Assembly (NCBI RefSeq): GCF_900177535.1
Contig: NZ_FXAJ01000003.1
Coordinates: forward strand, 372,001 to 436,000
DNA: 64,000 nucleotides
Reading direction: 5' to 3'
DNA from: Priestia filamentosa
GTDB taxonomy: Bacteria; Bacillota; Bacilli; Bacillales; Bacillaceae_H
The notes under the pieces are model-generated. The model was not told where the DNA came from and made no database searches. It saw only the letters and a list, made by a program, of their open reading frames with translations. A program made the position numbers and the translations under genes. Below, one piece after another: positions 16,330 to 24,937 of the stretch (position 1 is its first letter; each line of letters opens with the position of its first letter).

Positions 16330-17091
16330 ATGAAAAAAAAGTTAGCCTTATTTATCCCGGCCCTTTTTCTTTTAGCCGGCTGTAGTATTAAAGAGCCTAT
16401 TACTGCAGATAGTACAGGAATTTGGAATGAGTACTTTGTGTATCCAATGTCTCAATTATTAACACATGTTGCTCACTGGTTAGGAAACGAGTATGGACTG
16501 TCAATTATTTTAGTTACCATTTTAATTCGTCTTATTCTATTGCCGCTTATCATTAGACAACAACGTAGTACAATGGCAATGCAAGCGCTTCGTCCTGAAA
16601 TGGAAAAACTTCGTGAAAAGTATCCATCAAAAGATGCTCAATCACAACAGAAATTACAGCAAGAAATGATGCAGCTTTATCAGAAGCATAGCATCAATCC
16701 GATTGGTGGATGTTTACCAATCTTTATCCAGATGCCGATTATTATGGCTTTCTATTATGCTATTGCAAGAACACAAGAAATTGCTGATCACTCGTTCCTA
16801 TGGGTAAGTTTAGGAGCTCCAGATCCATACTTTATTTTCCCGATTGTTGCAGCTTGTACAACGTTCTTACAAGTTAAAGCAGGGATGACAACTGATGAAG
16901 TATTACCGCAAATGAAAATTATGATGTACATTATGCCAGTTTTTGTTTTAATCGCTGGTTTAAGTTTACCATCTGCGTTAGCTCTTTATTGGGTAATCGG
17001 AAACGTCTTTGGAACATTCCAAGGTCTTTACCTTAAGAAACGTATGACGATTCTAAAAGCAAAAGATGCTGAAAAAAAGAATAACGCATAA
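16330..17091 (+). CDS. yidC2: Membrane protein insertase YidC2
   Basis: A YidC/Oxa1-family insertase of Gram-positive type: a lipoprotein signal (LFLLAGCS) followed by five hydrophobic segments. The conserved arginine lies in the first helix after the signal (VTILIRLILLPLI). A charged cytoplasmic hairpin (RPEMEKLREKYPS) and NPIGGCLPIFIQMPI follow. The C-terminal tail is short and basic. It is not beside rnpA, so it is the inducible second copy (YqjG/YidC2) rather than SpoIIIJ, and the MifM-like leader just upstream agrees. The ribosome site AGGAGG overlaps the leader stop codon. Confidence 0.93.
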   Translation: MKKKLALFIPALFLLAGCSIKEPITADSTGIWNEYFVYPMSQLLTHVAHWLGNEYGLSIILVTILIRLILLPLIIRQQRSTMAMQALRPEMEKLREKYPSKDAQSQQKLQQEMMQLYQKHSINPIGGCLPIFIQMPIIMAFYYAIARTQEIADHSFLWVSLGAPDPYFIFPIVAACTTFLQVKAGMTTDEVLPQMKIMMYIMPVFVLIAGLSLPSALALYWVIGNVFGTFQGLYLKKRMTILKAKDAEKKNNA

Positions 17092-17093
17092 AA

Positions 17094-17123
17094 GAAGCGC
17101 GGAGATTTTCTCCGCGCTTTTTA
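17094..17123 (+). terminator. yidC2 terminator
   Basis: AAGCGCGGAGA/TCTCCGCGCTT stem followed by TTTTTAT. Confidence 0.92.
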
Positions 17124-17202
17124 TACTTGTTCTGAAAACCGTTTCATAACTTATACTAAAATTAAGCAGGCTCGCGTAACCTTTGGGCGTAAGAGCATGA
17201 TC

Positions 17203-17231
17203 AAAAGCGTTTGTAAAAGAACGCTTTTTTT
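17203..17231. terminator. Hairpin after the sortase gene
   Basis: AAAAGCGTT/AACGCTTTT stem with T runs on both strands. It lies directly after the sortase stop and probably ends the leftward sortase operon. Confidence 0.75.
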
Positions 17232-17757
17232 AATGTGAAAAAGGATTTAATGTTGCAGTCACAAGAAGGCGGTCTGCATGTGTTCCTTCTTCTTTATTAA
17301 ACAGCCCTGTACATGTAACTAAATGGACAGTTCTTTTTGAAGAAGAACCAAAAACTTTGTTCACGGGAAACTGATTTCGTTCATATACTGCTGTTTTTGT
17401 CACTGTGAAAGACATCGTTTTTCCACTTTTCTTTTGTATAAAAAAAGTGTCACCTTTTCGCATTTTAGAAAGTGAATAAAAAATAGCCCGTCCTTTTTTA
17501 CTGTCAACATGTCCTGCAATAACAGCATTCCCTCGTTCTCCTGGGGAAGAACTATTTTGAAACCATGTTACGCTACTGCTGTTTTCGGGTAAAATAATCT
17601 CCCCGTTTTGTGAAAGTCCATGCGCTTCAATAGGGGCTACAATGTTTGCCGTTGGAATAAGAAGCAGAACAGGCTGATCATGATGAGCAGCAAGAGTATA
17701 AGGTGAATTAAAAAACAGGAAAACTAGAAAAATACAGCCTAAAAAGAAGTGCTTCAT
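17230..17757 (-). CDS. Sortase
   Basis: A 175-residue cell-wall sortase with an N-terminal signal/anchor helix (FFLGCIFLVFLFF). The catalytic triad is visible: histidine in IAGHVDS, cysteine in LVTCTG and arginine in ADRLLV. The small size suggests a class D/F-like housekeeping type, but the class is not certain. ATG 17757 overlaps the stop of the upstream gene in the form ATGA, so the two are coupled. That gene ends in an LPXTG-like signal, so it is the likely substrate. Confidence 0.9.
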   Translation of the reverse strand: MKHFFLGCIFLVFLFFNSPYTLAAHHDQPVLLLIPTANIVAPIEAHGLSQNGEIILPENSSSVTWFQNSSSPGERGNAVIAGHVDSKKGRAIFYSLSKMRKGDTFFIQKKSGKTMSFTVTKTAVYERNQFPVNKVFGSSSKRTVHLVTCTGLFNKEEGTHADRLLVTATLNPFSH

Positions 17758-18509
17758 TGGTGACGGCGACGGAGGAAAAATACGCATCCTCCTAAAATAA
17801 CAAGAGCAGCATACGAAAGGGTATGGGAAGAACTCATTCCACCCATTCCAGTTTTCGGAACAAGAGATGGTGACAAAATGGCGTTATCCTGAAGGAGAAC
17901 GGTCTCAACTTGATTTCGCGAGTTTACCGCCAATACTGTATAAGCAGATCCTGACTGAAGTGTTTGCGACAGTGACGTTACCTTTTTATCATTATCTTTA
18001 ATATGAAGTTTTGATTCCGCTTTAATTTCTTCATAAGAAGAAACATCATTAAAAGCAAGATTATCAAAAAGCTTTTTCCCATCTTTAATACTTGCTTCAA
18101 GATCGTTAGAAACAGGAGCAAGGTTTAAAACTCGTACATTTGCTTTTCCTTTCGGAGCTGAAGTTTCATCATTAAGAAGTTTTAAGCTCATTTTTTTTTC
18201 TTTTTCGAATGCAATCACAGTATATGCTTGATTTCCTTCTGTTTCTACATCACCTACGATGAGTGGTGTTTCCTTTTCACCAGAACGATAGACCTCTATT
18301 GTATGAGCTCCTTCTTCTAAAGTCATATAATCTGTTGCATTTTTAAAAAGAGCTCCTTCCACAGCCGGCTTATGGTCAATGTAGATGTCAACAGATTCAT
18401 TGTTGCTTGAGGCGTTCACAATACGGACTAGCGTTTCTTTTTCTTCAGCATGTGCTAAAGAAGGAAACATAATTATAGCGCTAAATAAAACAAGCCAAAG
18501 CTTTCTCAT
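17754..18509 (-). CDS. DUF4397 cell-wall-anchored protein
   Basis: A 251-residue exported protein with a signal peptide (LWLVLFSAIIMFPSLAHA) and two DUF4397 beta-domain repeats (beginning TLVRIVNASS and NVRVLNLAPVSND). It ends in a sorting signal: VPKTG, a hydrophobic stretch and RRRHQ. The motif begins with Val rather than the usual Leu, which may reflect the specificity of the adjacent sortase. ATG 18509 has GGAG upstream. The function is probably a surface or spore-coat-like structural protein; the family is otherwise uncharacterised to me. Confidence 0.85.
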   Translation of the reverse strand: MRKLWLVLFSAIIMFPSLAHAEEKETLVRIVNASSNNESVDIYIDHKPAVEGALFKNATDYMTLEEGAHTIEVYRSGEKETPLIVGDVETEGNQAYTVIAFEKEKKMSLKLLNDETSAPKGKANVRVLNLAPVSNDLEASIKDGKKLFDNLAFNDVSSYEEIKAESKLHIKDNDKKVTSLSQTLQSGSAYTVLAVNSRNQVETVLLQDNAILSPSLVPKTGMGGMSSSHTLSYAALVILGGCVFFLRRRHQ

Positions 18510-18607
18510 CTTTTTATCTCCTTCATTATAATAGGTTATTCTTATAATGGCTCGGTTGCTGAAATATATGCAGAAGGAGAAAGGAGAAAGGAGAAAAAGG
18601 CAAAAAT

Positions 18608-18635
18608 AATAGCCTATTTTTTTAAAATAGGCTGC
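18608..18635 (-). terminator. Terminator overlapping the XRE gene end
   Basis: AGCCTATTTT/AAAATAGGCT stem contains the stop codon of the XRE gene; an AT-rich tract follows on the minus strand. Confidence 0.7.
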
Positions 18636-19093
18636 AGTGGGCACTGTTTAAGTAATTCGTTCATTCTACTCATCATTTCTTTCTTTGAAAAAGAGCTTGA
18701 ATAACGATAATTATGAAAGTCTAAAATGCGATAGTGTTTACTAATAATGTTTTGCTGTAAGCGAAATGGGCCGCTTGATTTTAATTCGCGCCACCAAATA
18801 CCGCCGCCAAGTCGTTTATCTTGCGGAGGATCGGAGTCTTCTAAAGCAATAAATTGAACTGTATCAACAGGATTGTCTCCAATAGCTTTTTTCAATGCTG
18901 TACTTTCTTCAAAAAGAGCGCAAAGGGTTACAATAACAGCCCAGCTTGCTGTTTTCTTTTCCTTCTCAATTTGAGAAAGTGTTTTTTTTGAGATGCCAAG
19001 TAAATAAGCCATTCTTTCTTGAGTAAACTTTTGTTCTAAACGTACATAACGAATCTGATTTGATATGAGTTCTGTGAAGTATTGTTTATCCAT
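18614..19093 (-). CDS. XRE-family transcriptional regulator
   Basis: A 159-residue protein with an N-terminal helix-turn-helix domain of Cro/C1 type (about residues 8-65: RLEQKFTQERMAYLLGISKKTLSQIEKEKK). The C-terminal part (GGGIWWRELKSSGPFRLQQNII) is not a domain I can name. It precedes the DUF4397-sortase pair on the same strand but is separated by a terminator, so it may regulate that pair or itself. GGAGGG stands before ATG 19093. Confidence 0.85.
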   Translation of the reverse strand: MDKQYFTELISNQIRYVRLEQKFTQERMAYLLGISKKTLSQIEKEKKTASWAVIVTLCALFEESTALKKAIGDNPVDTVQFIALEDSDPPQDKRLGGGIWWRELKSSGPFRLQQNIISKHYRILDFHNYRYSSSFSKKEMMSRMNELLKQCPLQPILKK

Positions 19094-19109
19094 AGTTCCC
19101 TCCGTACGA

Positions 19110-19154
19110 AAAAGCTATTCGTTCGTATCATATCGTATAGAAAACAAAATACAA
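19110..19154 (-). promoter_or_regulatory. Promoter and repeat region of the XRE gene
   Basis: On the minus strand TTGTAT (19154-19149) and TATGAT (19132-19127) are 16 bases apart. TACGA/TCGTA repeats surround the -10 (for example TACGATATGATACGA), suggesting an autoregulatory operator. This is inference. Confidence 0.45.
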
Positions 19155-19220
19155 GCGTTGTAACCAAAATGTAAGGAAATGTATAAAGAAAGAAACCTCT
19201 TTGTTACGGGAATGCGATTT

Positions 19221-19478
19221 TTAGAGTTTAAGCCACTTTTTAGTTGTATAAGAAGAAAGTAAAGAAATGAAGGCACATCCTATACTGTATAATATCCAAT
19301 TCAGCGAATATTGAAAGGAAGGAATGCTCCAGTAGAGCAAAAGTGGAAACCAAAAAGAAAAGAAAGGACCTATAAAAATGTTACGAAACAAAACTTCATA
19401 AAGAAAACCTGCAATAACAGCTAAAAGCGGTAGGGTAATAAAAAGCTGCTGTTCTGGAGTAATATAAAATATTTCCAC
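19221..19478 (-). CDS. Small membrane protein, 85 aa
   Basis: Three hydrophobic helices (LFITLPLLAVIAGFLYEVLF, then FFSFWFPLLLYW, then ILYSIGCAFISLL) and a basic tail (TTKKWLKL). The pattern resembles the DUF2651 family but I am not sure. It follows the CNNM gene by 23 bases on the same strand and may be cotranscribed with it. Confidence 0.65.
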   Translation of the reverse strand: MEIFYITPEQQLFITLPLLAVIAGFLYEVLFRNIFIGPFFSFWFPLLLYWSIPSFQYSLNWILYSIGCAFISLLSSYTTKKWLKL

Positions 19479-19501
19479 ATTCCTTCACCTTCTTTCAATA
19501 A

Positions 19502-20806
19502 TTAGTGTTCAGTGGGAATCTTATTTACTTCAACAGATTTAATTTGATTTCCAATAATGTTTTTGGGGGTGAATCGGTAGCCTTCCACATCCGCATACAG
19601 ATTTGTTCCATCTCCAATTTGCTGGAGAAGCAAGTAGCCGCCAATTGTATCTACTTCATCCTCCTCAATAGAGATACCAAGCAAATGATTAACTTCTTCA
19701 ATGAGCACTTTTCCATCTAAAATATAGTGAGTTTGTGAAAGCGTTTGAATATAGGGCAGTTCGTTTACATCAAACTCGTCTCGTATTTCTCCTACAATTT
19801 CTTCTAAAATATCTTCTACTGTAACAAGTCCTTGTGTTCCTCCGTATTCATCAAACAAAATGGCCATATGAATTCGTTCTTTCTGCATTTTTAAGAGAAG
19901 ATCACGAACAGGGATAGAATCTAAAACAGTGATAATTGGTTTAATAAGATCCTCGATGGTTCTTGAGTTAGCAGAGTCTTCACGAACATAGCTCTTTAAC
20001 GCTTCTTTTACATTAATTAATCCAATTACATGATCTTTATCCCCTTCAATAACAGGATATCGTGTGTAAGGTTGTTGATCTGTATATTGTGAGAACTCTT
20101 TCAGCGTCATATTTTTGTTAACAGCGACCATTTCTGTACGAGGAATCATAATTTCATGAGCAACTCTGTCGTCAAATTCAAAAATGCGATCAACATAGCG
20201 AAATTCTGATTGATTAATTTCGCCACGTTCGTAACTTTCGGATAAAAGCAAACGAAGCTCTTCTTCAGAATGAGCCACTTCATGCTCGCTAACAGAGTGA
20301 AGCCCAAATGTTTTCGTAATCATGCGAGCAGAATGATTTAAAAGCCATATAAACGGATACGTAATTTTATAAAACCAGATAAGGAAAGGAGAAAACATGA
20401 CGGTGATTTTTTCTGCTTTTTGAATGGCGAACGTTTTAGGCGCAAGTTCTCCAATTACAACATGAAGAAATGTGACGATTAGGAAAGCTAAAACAATCGA
20501 AAATGCTCTTGGAACATATGGCTCAAGACGTAAAAAAACAAAAAGGGGATGTAAAATAGACTCTATTGTTGATTCTCCAATCCATCCGATTCCAAGAGCT
20601 GTCACTGTAATACCAAGTTGACAAGCAGAGAGATACTCATCAAGATGTGAAACAACTTGCTCAGCAGCTTCAGCTCCTTTTATATTATCTTCTACCATCT
20701 GCTTAATTTTAGAGTGTCTAATCTTTACAATGGCAAACTCTGTTGAAACGAACATAGCCGTTAGGGCAATTAAAATAACGATAATAAACAGGTTAAGAAA
20801 AATCAT
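19502..20806 (-). CDS. CNNM/CorC-type membrane transporter, paralogue 2
   Basis: Same architecture as the copies at 11640 and 26730: a DUF21 membrane domain with MFVSTEFAIVKIR and GELAPKTFA, a CBS pair ([29 protein letters not shown]) and a CorC_HlyC domain with DEVDTIGGY. The inferred role is divalent-cation efflux. I take ATG 20806, because it places 18 residues before FVSTEF, as in the paralogues; an adjacent ATG at 20809 is also possible. Three such genes in 17 kb is unusual. Confidence 0.88.
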   Translation of the reverse strand: MIFLNLFIIVILIALTAMFVSTEFAIVKIRHSKIKQMVEDNIKGAEAAEQVVSHLDEYLSACQLGITVTALGIGWIGESTIESILHPLFVFLRLEPYVPRAFSIVLAFLIVTFLHVVIGELAPKTFAIQKAEKITVMFSPFLIWFYKITYPFIWLLNHSARMITKTFGLHSVSEHEVAHSEEELRLLLSESYERGEINQSEFRYVDRIFEFDDRVAHEIMIPRTEMVAVNKNMTLKEFSQYTDQQPYTRYPVIEGDKDHVIGLINVKEALKSYVREDSANSRTIEDLIKPIITVLDSIPVRDLLLKMQKERIHMAILFDEYGGTQGLVTVEDILEEIVGEIRDEFDVNELPYIQTLSQTHYILDGKVLIEEVNHLLGISIEEDEVDTIGGYLLLQQIGDGTNLYADVEGYRFTPKNIIGNQIKSVEVNKIPTEH

Positions 20807-20839
20807 CATAGTCCTTGAAAAGCCAAGGTCATCTCCTTT
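20804..20839 (-). promoter_or_regulatory. Ribosome site-hairpin-start element of second CNNM gene
   Basis: Reading the minus strand, AAAGGAG (20839-20833) is followed by ATGA and a perfect five-pair hairpin, CCTTG/CAAGG (20828-20813, loop of six). Then come ACT and two ATG codons (20809 and 20806). The folded spacing is 7 or 10 bases, matching the layout at the other two paralogues. Confidence 0.55.
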
Positions 20840-21059
20840 CCAAAATATTTCTCCTTAGTTTGTCCAACAAACGTGTTTCTACTAACAGAAGGAGAAGGTA
20901 GGGACAAGCGTACAAAATGCAATACTGTGAAAAAAAGGGCACTTTTTTACGCACTATTTTGATGCTGATTTTGTAAAATAGCGTAACAAAACTATTGATA
21001 ACCTCACATGGTTTATGTTAATGTTTATAGAAATACCTAAAACAAAGGAGGGATAGAAG

Positions 21060-21599
21060 TTGAGAAACGTAACTTTGACAGATGTTTTTACACATCCTAT
21101 CGCACAAAAATATCTAGGACGATCAGGGATTGCTCATGCAGTATCTGTGGCTCATCACGCTTTTCGACTAGCGCTTGAACATGAGGTTAACCCAGATCTT
21201 GCTACAAAAGCCGCCCTTCTCCACGATGTTGGACATTACGAGTGGTACACGAACGGACAGTGGGATTATGAAAAATACCGTGAAAACGATATTCATGCGA
21301 TAAAAGGCGCAGAGCGCGCTCATAAATTATTAATTCGTCTAGGTGAGGATCCTGCTTCTGCAAAAGAAATGGCACTGGCGGTTTTACTTCATACAGATTC
21401 TTATTTACCAGAGGGTTATCTTGATAAGAACAATCTTCAAAAAGTTGTTCGTTTAGCAGATGAAGCAGACGAAGAGCCAGGCGGTAACCATCACTACCGA
21501 AAGATGGACTATGACTTAGCATTAAGAAAAATTCAAGCATTGGACCAAAAAGTAGCGGATGTGCTTAAAAAAGATCAGCGCTACAAAAAATCAAGTTAA
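21060..21599 (+). CDS. HD-domain phosphohydrolase
   Basis: A 179-residue HD superfamily protein. The metal ligands can be traced as H (GIAHAVSVAHHAFRL), HD (AALLHDVGHYEW), H (VLLHTDSYLPEG) and D (VVRLADEADEE), the usual H-HD-D series. The family hydrolyses phosphate esters of nucleotides; the substrate is unknown. TTG 21060 has AAAGGAGGG upstream. It is monocistronic. Confidence 0.82.
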   Translation: MRNVTLTDVFTHPIAQKYLGRSGIAHAVSVAHHAFRLALEHEVNPDLATKAALLHDVGHYEWYTNGQWDYEKYRENDIHAIKGAERAHKLLIRLGEDPASAKEMALAVLLHTDSYLPEGYLDKNNLQKVVRLADEADEEPGGNHHYRKMDYDLALRKIQALDQKVADVLKKDQRYKKSS

Positions 21600-21731
21600 C
21601 TCCTTCAACCAGCTTTTTGAAGCTGGCTATTTCCTATGTCTTCCCCACCTTTCTCCTTGCCATCCTCCTTACTTTTTGTACAATAGAAAAAGAGTAGTTG
21701 AAGAAAAGTAATCGTGGAGGAATCCTTCGTT

Positions 21732-22394
21732 ATGTATGATATTTATTTAGTAGAAGATGAAAAAACGTTGAACACTGTGCTTAAAACATATTTAGAAAAA
21801 GAAGGCTGGAATGTAACCTCTTTTTTGACAGGAGAAGAAGCTAGCCGGTTTATCCCTCAAAAACCTCATCTATGGATTTTGGATATTATGTTGCCAGATT
21901 TAGATGGCTATGAGCTTTTAAAACGAATCAAAAAAGTGGATGAAAATGTTCCGATTATTTATATTTCAGCTCGAGATGCTGATCTTGATCGAATTATCGG
22001 TCTTGAAATGGGGAGTGATGATTATTTGGCAAAGCCGTTTTTGCCAAAAGAACTTGTTGTGCGAACAAAAAAATTACTTCAGCGTATATATGGACAAGCT
22101 CGACCGAGTGTTTTGCAATACGGTCCATATAAAATCAATCAAACTATGCGTACAATTGAAGAAAACGGAGCGGAAATTTCTCTTTCTCCAAAAGAGTTTG
22201 ATATTATATTTCTCTTTGCTTCCCATCTTGGACAATCTTTTTCAAGAGAAGAAATTTTGAACTTAATTTGGGGAGATAATTATTTTGGTTCTGATCGCGT
22301 TGTCGACGACCTTGTCAGAAGGATCCGTAAAAAGGTGCCATACTTAAAGCTTGAAACAATCTATGCTTATGGATATCGAGCCGTTTCGCTATGA
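21732..22394 (+). CDS. cssR: Response regulator CssR
   Basis: An OmpR/PhoB-type response regulator, 220 residues. The receiver domain shows YLVEDEKTLN, the phosphorylated aspartate in LWILDIMLPDLDGYE, and KPFLPKEL. The winged helix shows LSPKEFDIIF and GSDRVVDDLVRRIRKK. Both domains resemble B. subtilis CssR closely. With CssS it senses secretion stress and activates the htrA/htrB quality-control proteases. ATG 21732 follows GGAGG, and the stop overlaps cssS by ATGA. Confidence 0.9.
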   Translation: MYDIYLVEDEKTLNTVLKTYLEKEGWNVTSFLTGEEASRFIPQKPHLWILDIMLPDLDGYELLKRIKKVDENVPIIYISARDADLDRIIGLEMGSDDYLAKPFLPKELVVRTKKLLQRIYGQARPSVLQYGPYKINQTMRTIEENGAEISLSPKEFDIIFLFASHLGQSFSREEILNLIWGDNYFGSDRVVDDLVRRIRKKVPYLKLETIYAYGYRAVSL

Positions 22395-23725
22395 AAAAGC
22401 AACCGCTATTTGCACAAATTTTAATTGTATTTACCGCGGTTATTTGTCTAATGGGAGCGATGATTTTAATTTTTGTCAGAGGAACGCTTAATGAATTTTT
22501 TACAAGTGAAACATATGCAACAATTGAGGCTTCCCAGCAATCCTTAACAAGCCATAATGAGCCTTTTTCTCAAACGCCTCAAGATTTGAAGCAGCAGCAA
22601 AACCTGCGCTCTGTTCAACACGTATTTCTTGGGGTTGATGGAGAGATTGCTAATGATACAAGCTTACCAAACAAAGTGCTCAATTTCTTATACAAGCAAG
22701 CAATAAGCCAAGAGAAGAATACACAGCGTTACAAGCTAAACGTCAACGATCAAGAAATGCTTTACGCTATTAGAAAAATTCATATAGAGGGCGAAGGTTT
22801 TTATCAAGTTTCCTATATGTGGGATTCCTATCGTCAGCAGCTTGTAAAAACATTGTTTAAACGTATTTTTCTCGTTTCTTTAATTGTTCTTTTATGCGGA
22901 ATTTTAATTGCTTTTTTCTTTTCAAAATGGCTCGCAAAGCCGATTGTAGAAATGAAGCAACATGTTCAGCGCATTGCTAATCGAAAATGGGATAGTACGC
23001 TTGAAACAGATCGGTCAGATGAAATAGGGGTTCTTGCTCATTCGATTGATGAAATGCGTATTCAGCTTAAAAAGCAAGATGAAGCACAGCAATCGATGCT
23101 TCAAAATATTTCGCACGATTTAAAAACCCCCATTATGGTTATTCGAAGCTATACGGAAGCTCTACGTGATGGCATTCATCCAAATGGAACGTTTGAAAGC
23201 ACGCTTGAAACGATTGATGGTGAAGCAAATCGTTTGGAAAGTAAAATTAAAGATTTGCTTTATTTGACAAAGCTTGACTATATTTCTCAACAAAACCAAG
23301 AGAAGCACAAAGTGAAAATGAGCGTTCTTGTAAAAGAGGTTGTTCAGCGCCTGCGAACAAATAGACCAGATGTTTCTGTTCATGTAGCATGTCCGTCCCT
23401 TGTTGTTTATGGGCAAGAAGAGCATTTTCGTGTGATATGTGAAAACATGCTGGACAATGCATTAAAATATGCAAAAGAGCAAGTTTCAATCTCTGTGGAA
23501 GAAAGAGAAGACACGGTTTTTCTTTCTTTTTATAACGATGGACCACATATTGAAGAGAAGTTAATTCAGAGATTATTTCAACCTTTTCAAAAAGGGGACA
23601 AAGGAAACTTTGGACTTGGGTTAGCGATTGTGAAGCGCCTTATGACGCTTTATGAAGGGGAAATATCAGTAGAAAATAATGAGCATGGAGTTCTATTTTC
23701 ACTTGAATTTCCAAATCAAAAGTAA
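22391..23725 (+). CDS. cssS: Sensor histidine kinase CssS
   Basis: A 444-residue membrane kinase: one helix near the N-terminus (about 10-30), an extracytoplasmic sensor of about 120 residues, a second helix (about 157-178), HAMP, and the phosphorylated histidine in ISHDLKTPIMVIRSY. The ATPase N box (ENMLDNALKYA) and G box (GNFGLGLAIV) follow. The sensor contains RSVQHVFL, as in CssS. It is translationally coupled to cssR, so the pair forms the secretion-stress two-component system. Confidence 0.9.
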   Translation: MKKQPLFAQILIVFTAVICLMGAMILIFVRGTLNEFFTSETYATIEASQQSLTSHNEPFSQTPQDLKQQQNLRSVQHVFLGVDGEIANDTSLPNKVLNFLYKQAISQEKNTQRYKLNVNDQEMLYAIRKIHIEGEGFYQVSYMWDSYRQQLVKTLFKRIFLVSLIVLLCGILIAFFFSKWLAKPIVEMKQHVQRIANRKWDSTLETDRSDEIGVLAHSIDEMRIQLKKQDEAQQSMLQNISHDLKTPIMVIRSYTEALRDGIHPNGTFESTLETIDGEANRLESKIKDLLYLTKLDYISQQNQEKHKVKMSVLVKEVVQRLRTNRPDVSVHVACPSLVVYGQEEHFRVICENMLDNALKYAKEQVSISVEEREDTVFLSFYNDGPHIEEKLIQRLFQPFQKGDKGNFGLGLAIVKRLMTLYEGEISVENNEHGVLFSLEFPNQK

Positions 23726-23798
23726 TAAATTTTGATTTGTTATGCAACAATTCCTCTTTTCTTTCATATGTTTTATAACAGAATGAAGGAAAGGGGAT

Positions 23799-23912
23799 AT
23801 GAAAATGGAACAAGGAGAAGAAAAAGGAAAAGAGCAACAAATTTTTACGCCTGTTGAAGAGTTTCCAACCATTTTAGATTTAATTAACGACTATTACGGA
23901 TACTGTAAATAA
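23799..23912 (+). CDS. Small acidic peptide, 37 aa
   Basis: ATG 23799 follows AAGGAAAGGGG. The product is MKMEQGEEKGKEQQ, then IFTPVEEFPTILDLINDYYGYCK, with a hydrophilic N-terminus and an aromatic C-terminus. It is unrecognised. A strong terminator 6 bases after its stop shows that a transcript ends here, and cssRS could read into it. Confidence 0.5.
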   Translation: MKMEQGEEKGKEQQIFTPVEEFPTILDLINDYYGYCK

Positions 23913-23917
23913 GTGAA

Positions 23918-23953
23918 AGCTCTAGGTTTTATATAGCCTAGAGCTCTTTTTTA
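23918..23953 (+). terminator. Terminator
   Basis: AGCTCTAGG/CCTAGAGCT stem followed by a T run. Confidence 0.9.
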
Positions 23954-24057
23954 TTTAAAAAAATGAATTGGGAACAAGTAACTTTTTATTTCACTAAATT
24001 AATGTTATACTAAGTGTAGTAATTGTTAACTTTTCAAACAAGGGGGAGTTGAAATAT

Positions 24058-24180
24058 ATGTTAGCGATTATGAGACCCTTACTTATTGGGTTTTTCTCAA
24101 TAACGGCAACATTTTTATTAGTATTTCAATCAATTGAGATTTCACACGCTTTTCAAGCGTTATTTTCTCACGATAAATAA
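24058..24180 (+). CDS. Small membrane peptide, 40 aa
   Basis: ATG 24058 follows AGGGGGAG by about nine bases. The peptide has one hydrophobic helix (LLIGFFSITATFLLVF) and a short polar end (SHDK). It stands alone between two terminators. The family is unknown. The ribosome site and a terminator 20 bases downstream support a real gene. Confidence 0.5.
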   Translation: MLAIMRPLLIGFFSITATFLLVFQSIEISHAFQALFSHDK

Positions 24181-24195
24181 ACGTTCAGTTTATAG

Positions 24196-24229
24196 AAAAG
24201 GAAGCACGAATTTGCGTGCTTCCTTTTTA
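24196..24229. terminator. Bidirectional terminator
   Basis: AAGGAAGCACG/CGTGCTTCCTT stem with A and T runs on both sides. It lies at the stop of the leftward nucleotidase gene. Confidence 0.9.
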
Positions 24230-24766
24230 ATAAAATGCTTTTGTTTGAAGAAATTCTTCAAATTCGAGCCAACTTTTCACCCGCGGAACATCGATATTGC
24301 GGTTATACGGATAATCCATTGCAACAACCTTTCGTCCTGCATCTTTAAATGCTTCTAAGTTATGAGGGGCATCGTCAAAAAGCAGATCACCCTTTACTTG
24401 ATTTTTTTCGTGTGTAAAAATGATTTTTTTTGCCCCAATAAAAGGGATATGTTTTGTGACCCACAGTTCCTTTTCGGTATATGCATATGTATGGCTTGTT
24501 GTAACGATAAAAATGTTGAAGTGTTTATGAAGCCTTTCTAGAACTTCAACAGCGTTTGGCAGCGGCTTTAAATGTAGGAAAAGTCCTTCTTCGTCTAAGT
24601 AGTCGTAAATTTTATTTCCACACTCTTTTTTTACATATTTTGCTGAGTCCCAGCATAGTAAACGATCTACTGATAAATTATCGTTATAATCTTCATTGTA
24701 CCGCTTATGCCAATCTGTCATAAGGTCGCATAAAACAGAATCCATATCAATAAGCAGTGTTTTCAT
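24227..24766 (-). CDS. 5'(3')-deoxyribonucleotidase-like HAD protein
   Basis: A 179-residue HAD-fold phosphatase of the NT5C/YqfW type. It begins with the nucleophile motif LLIDMDSVLCD, carries FIVTTSHTYAY as motif II and LLFDDAPHNLEAF as the metal-binding motif. The expected reaction is removal of phosphate from deoxynucleoside monophosphates. It is a single gene with no obvious partner. Confidence 0.82.
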   Translation of the reverse strand: MKTLLIDMDSVLCDLMTDWHKRYNEDYNDNLSVDRLLCWDSAKYVKKECGNKIYDYLDEEGLFLHLKPLPNAVEVLERLHKHFNIFIVTTSHTYAYTEKELWVTKHIPFIGAKKIIFTHEKNQVKGDLLFDDAPHNLEAFKDAGRKVVAMDYPYNRNIDVPRVKSWLEFEEFLQTKAFY

Positions 24767-24937
24767 TATAGATACTCCTTTTGTGCAATCTAAGTTTTAT
24801 TATATAAAACATCATCCTGAAAAGAAAATGAAGTTTCCTATTATTCTTTGAGCGTAGCGTAAATTTACGGTAAAATGAAGAATAGCAAGGCAAGGGGATA
24901 TTGCTATTATATGAACAAACGATAAGGGGAATTATAC

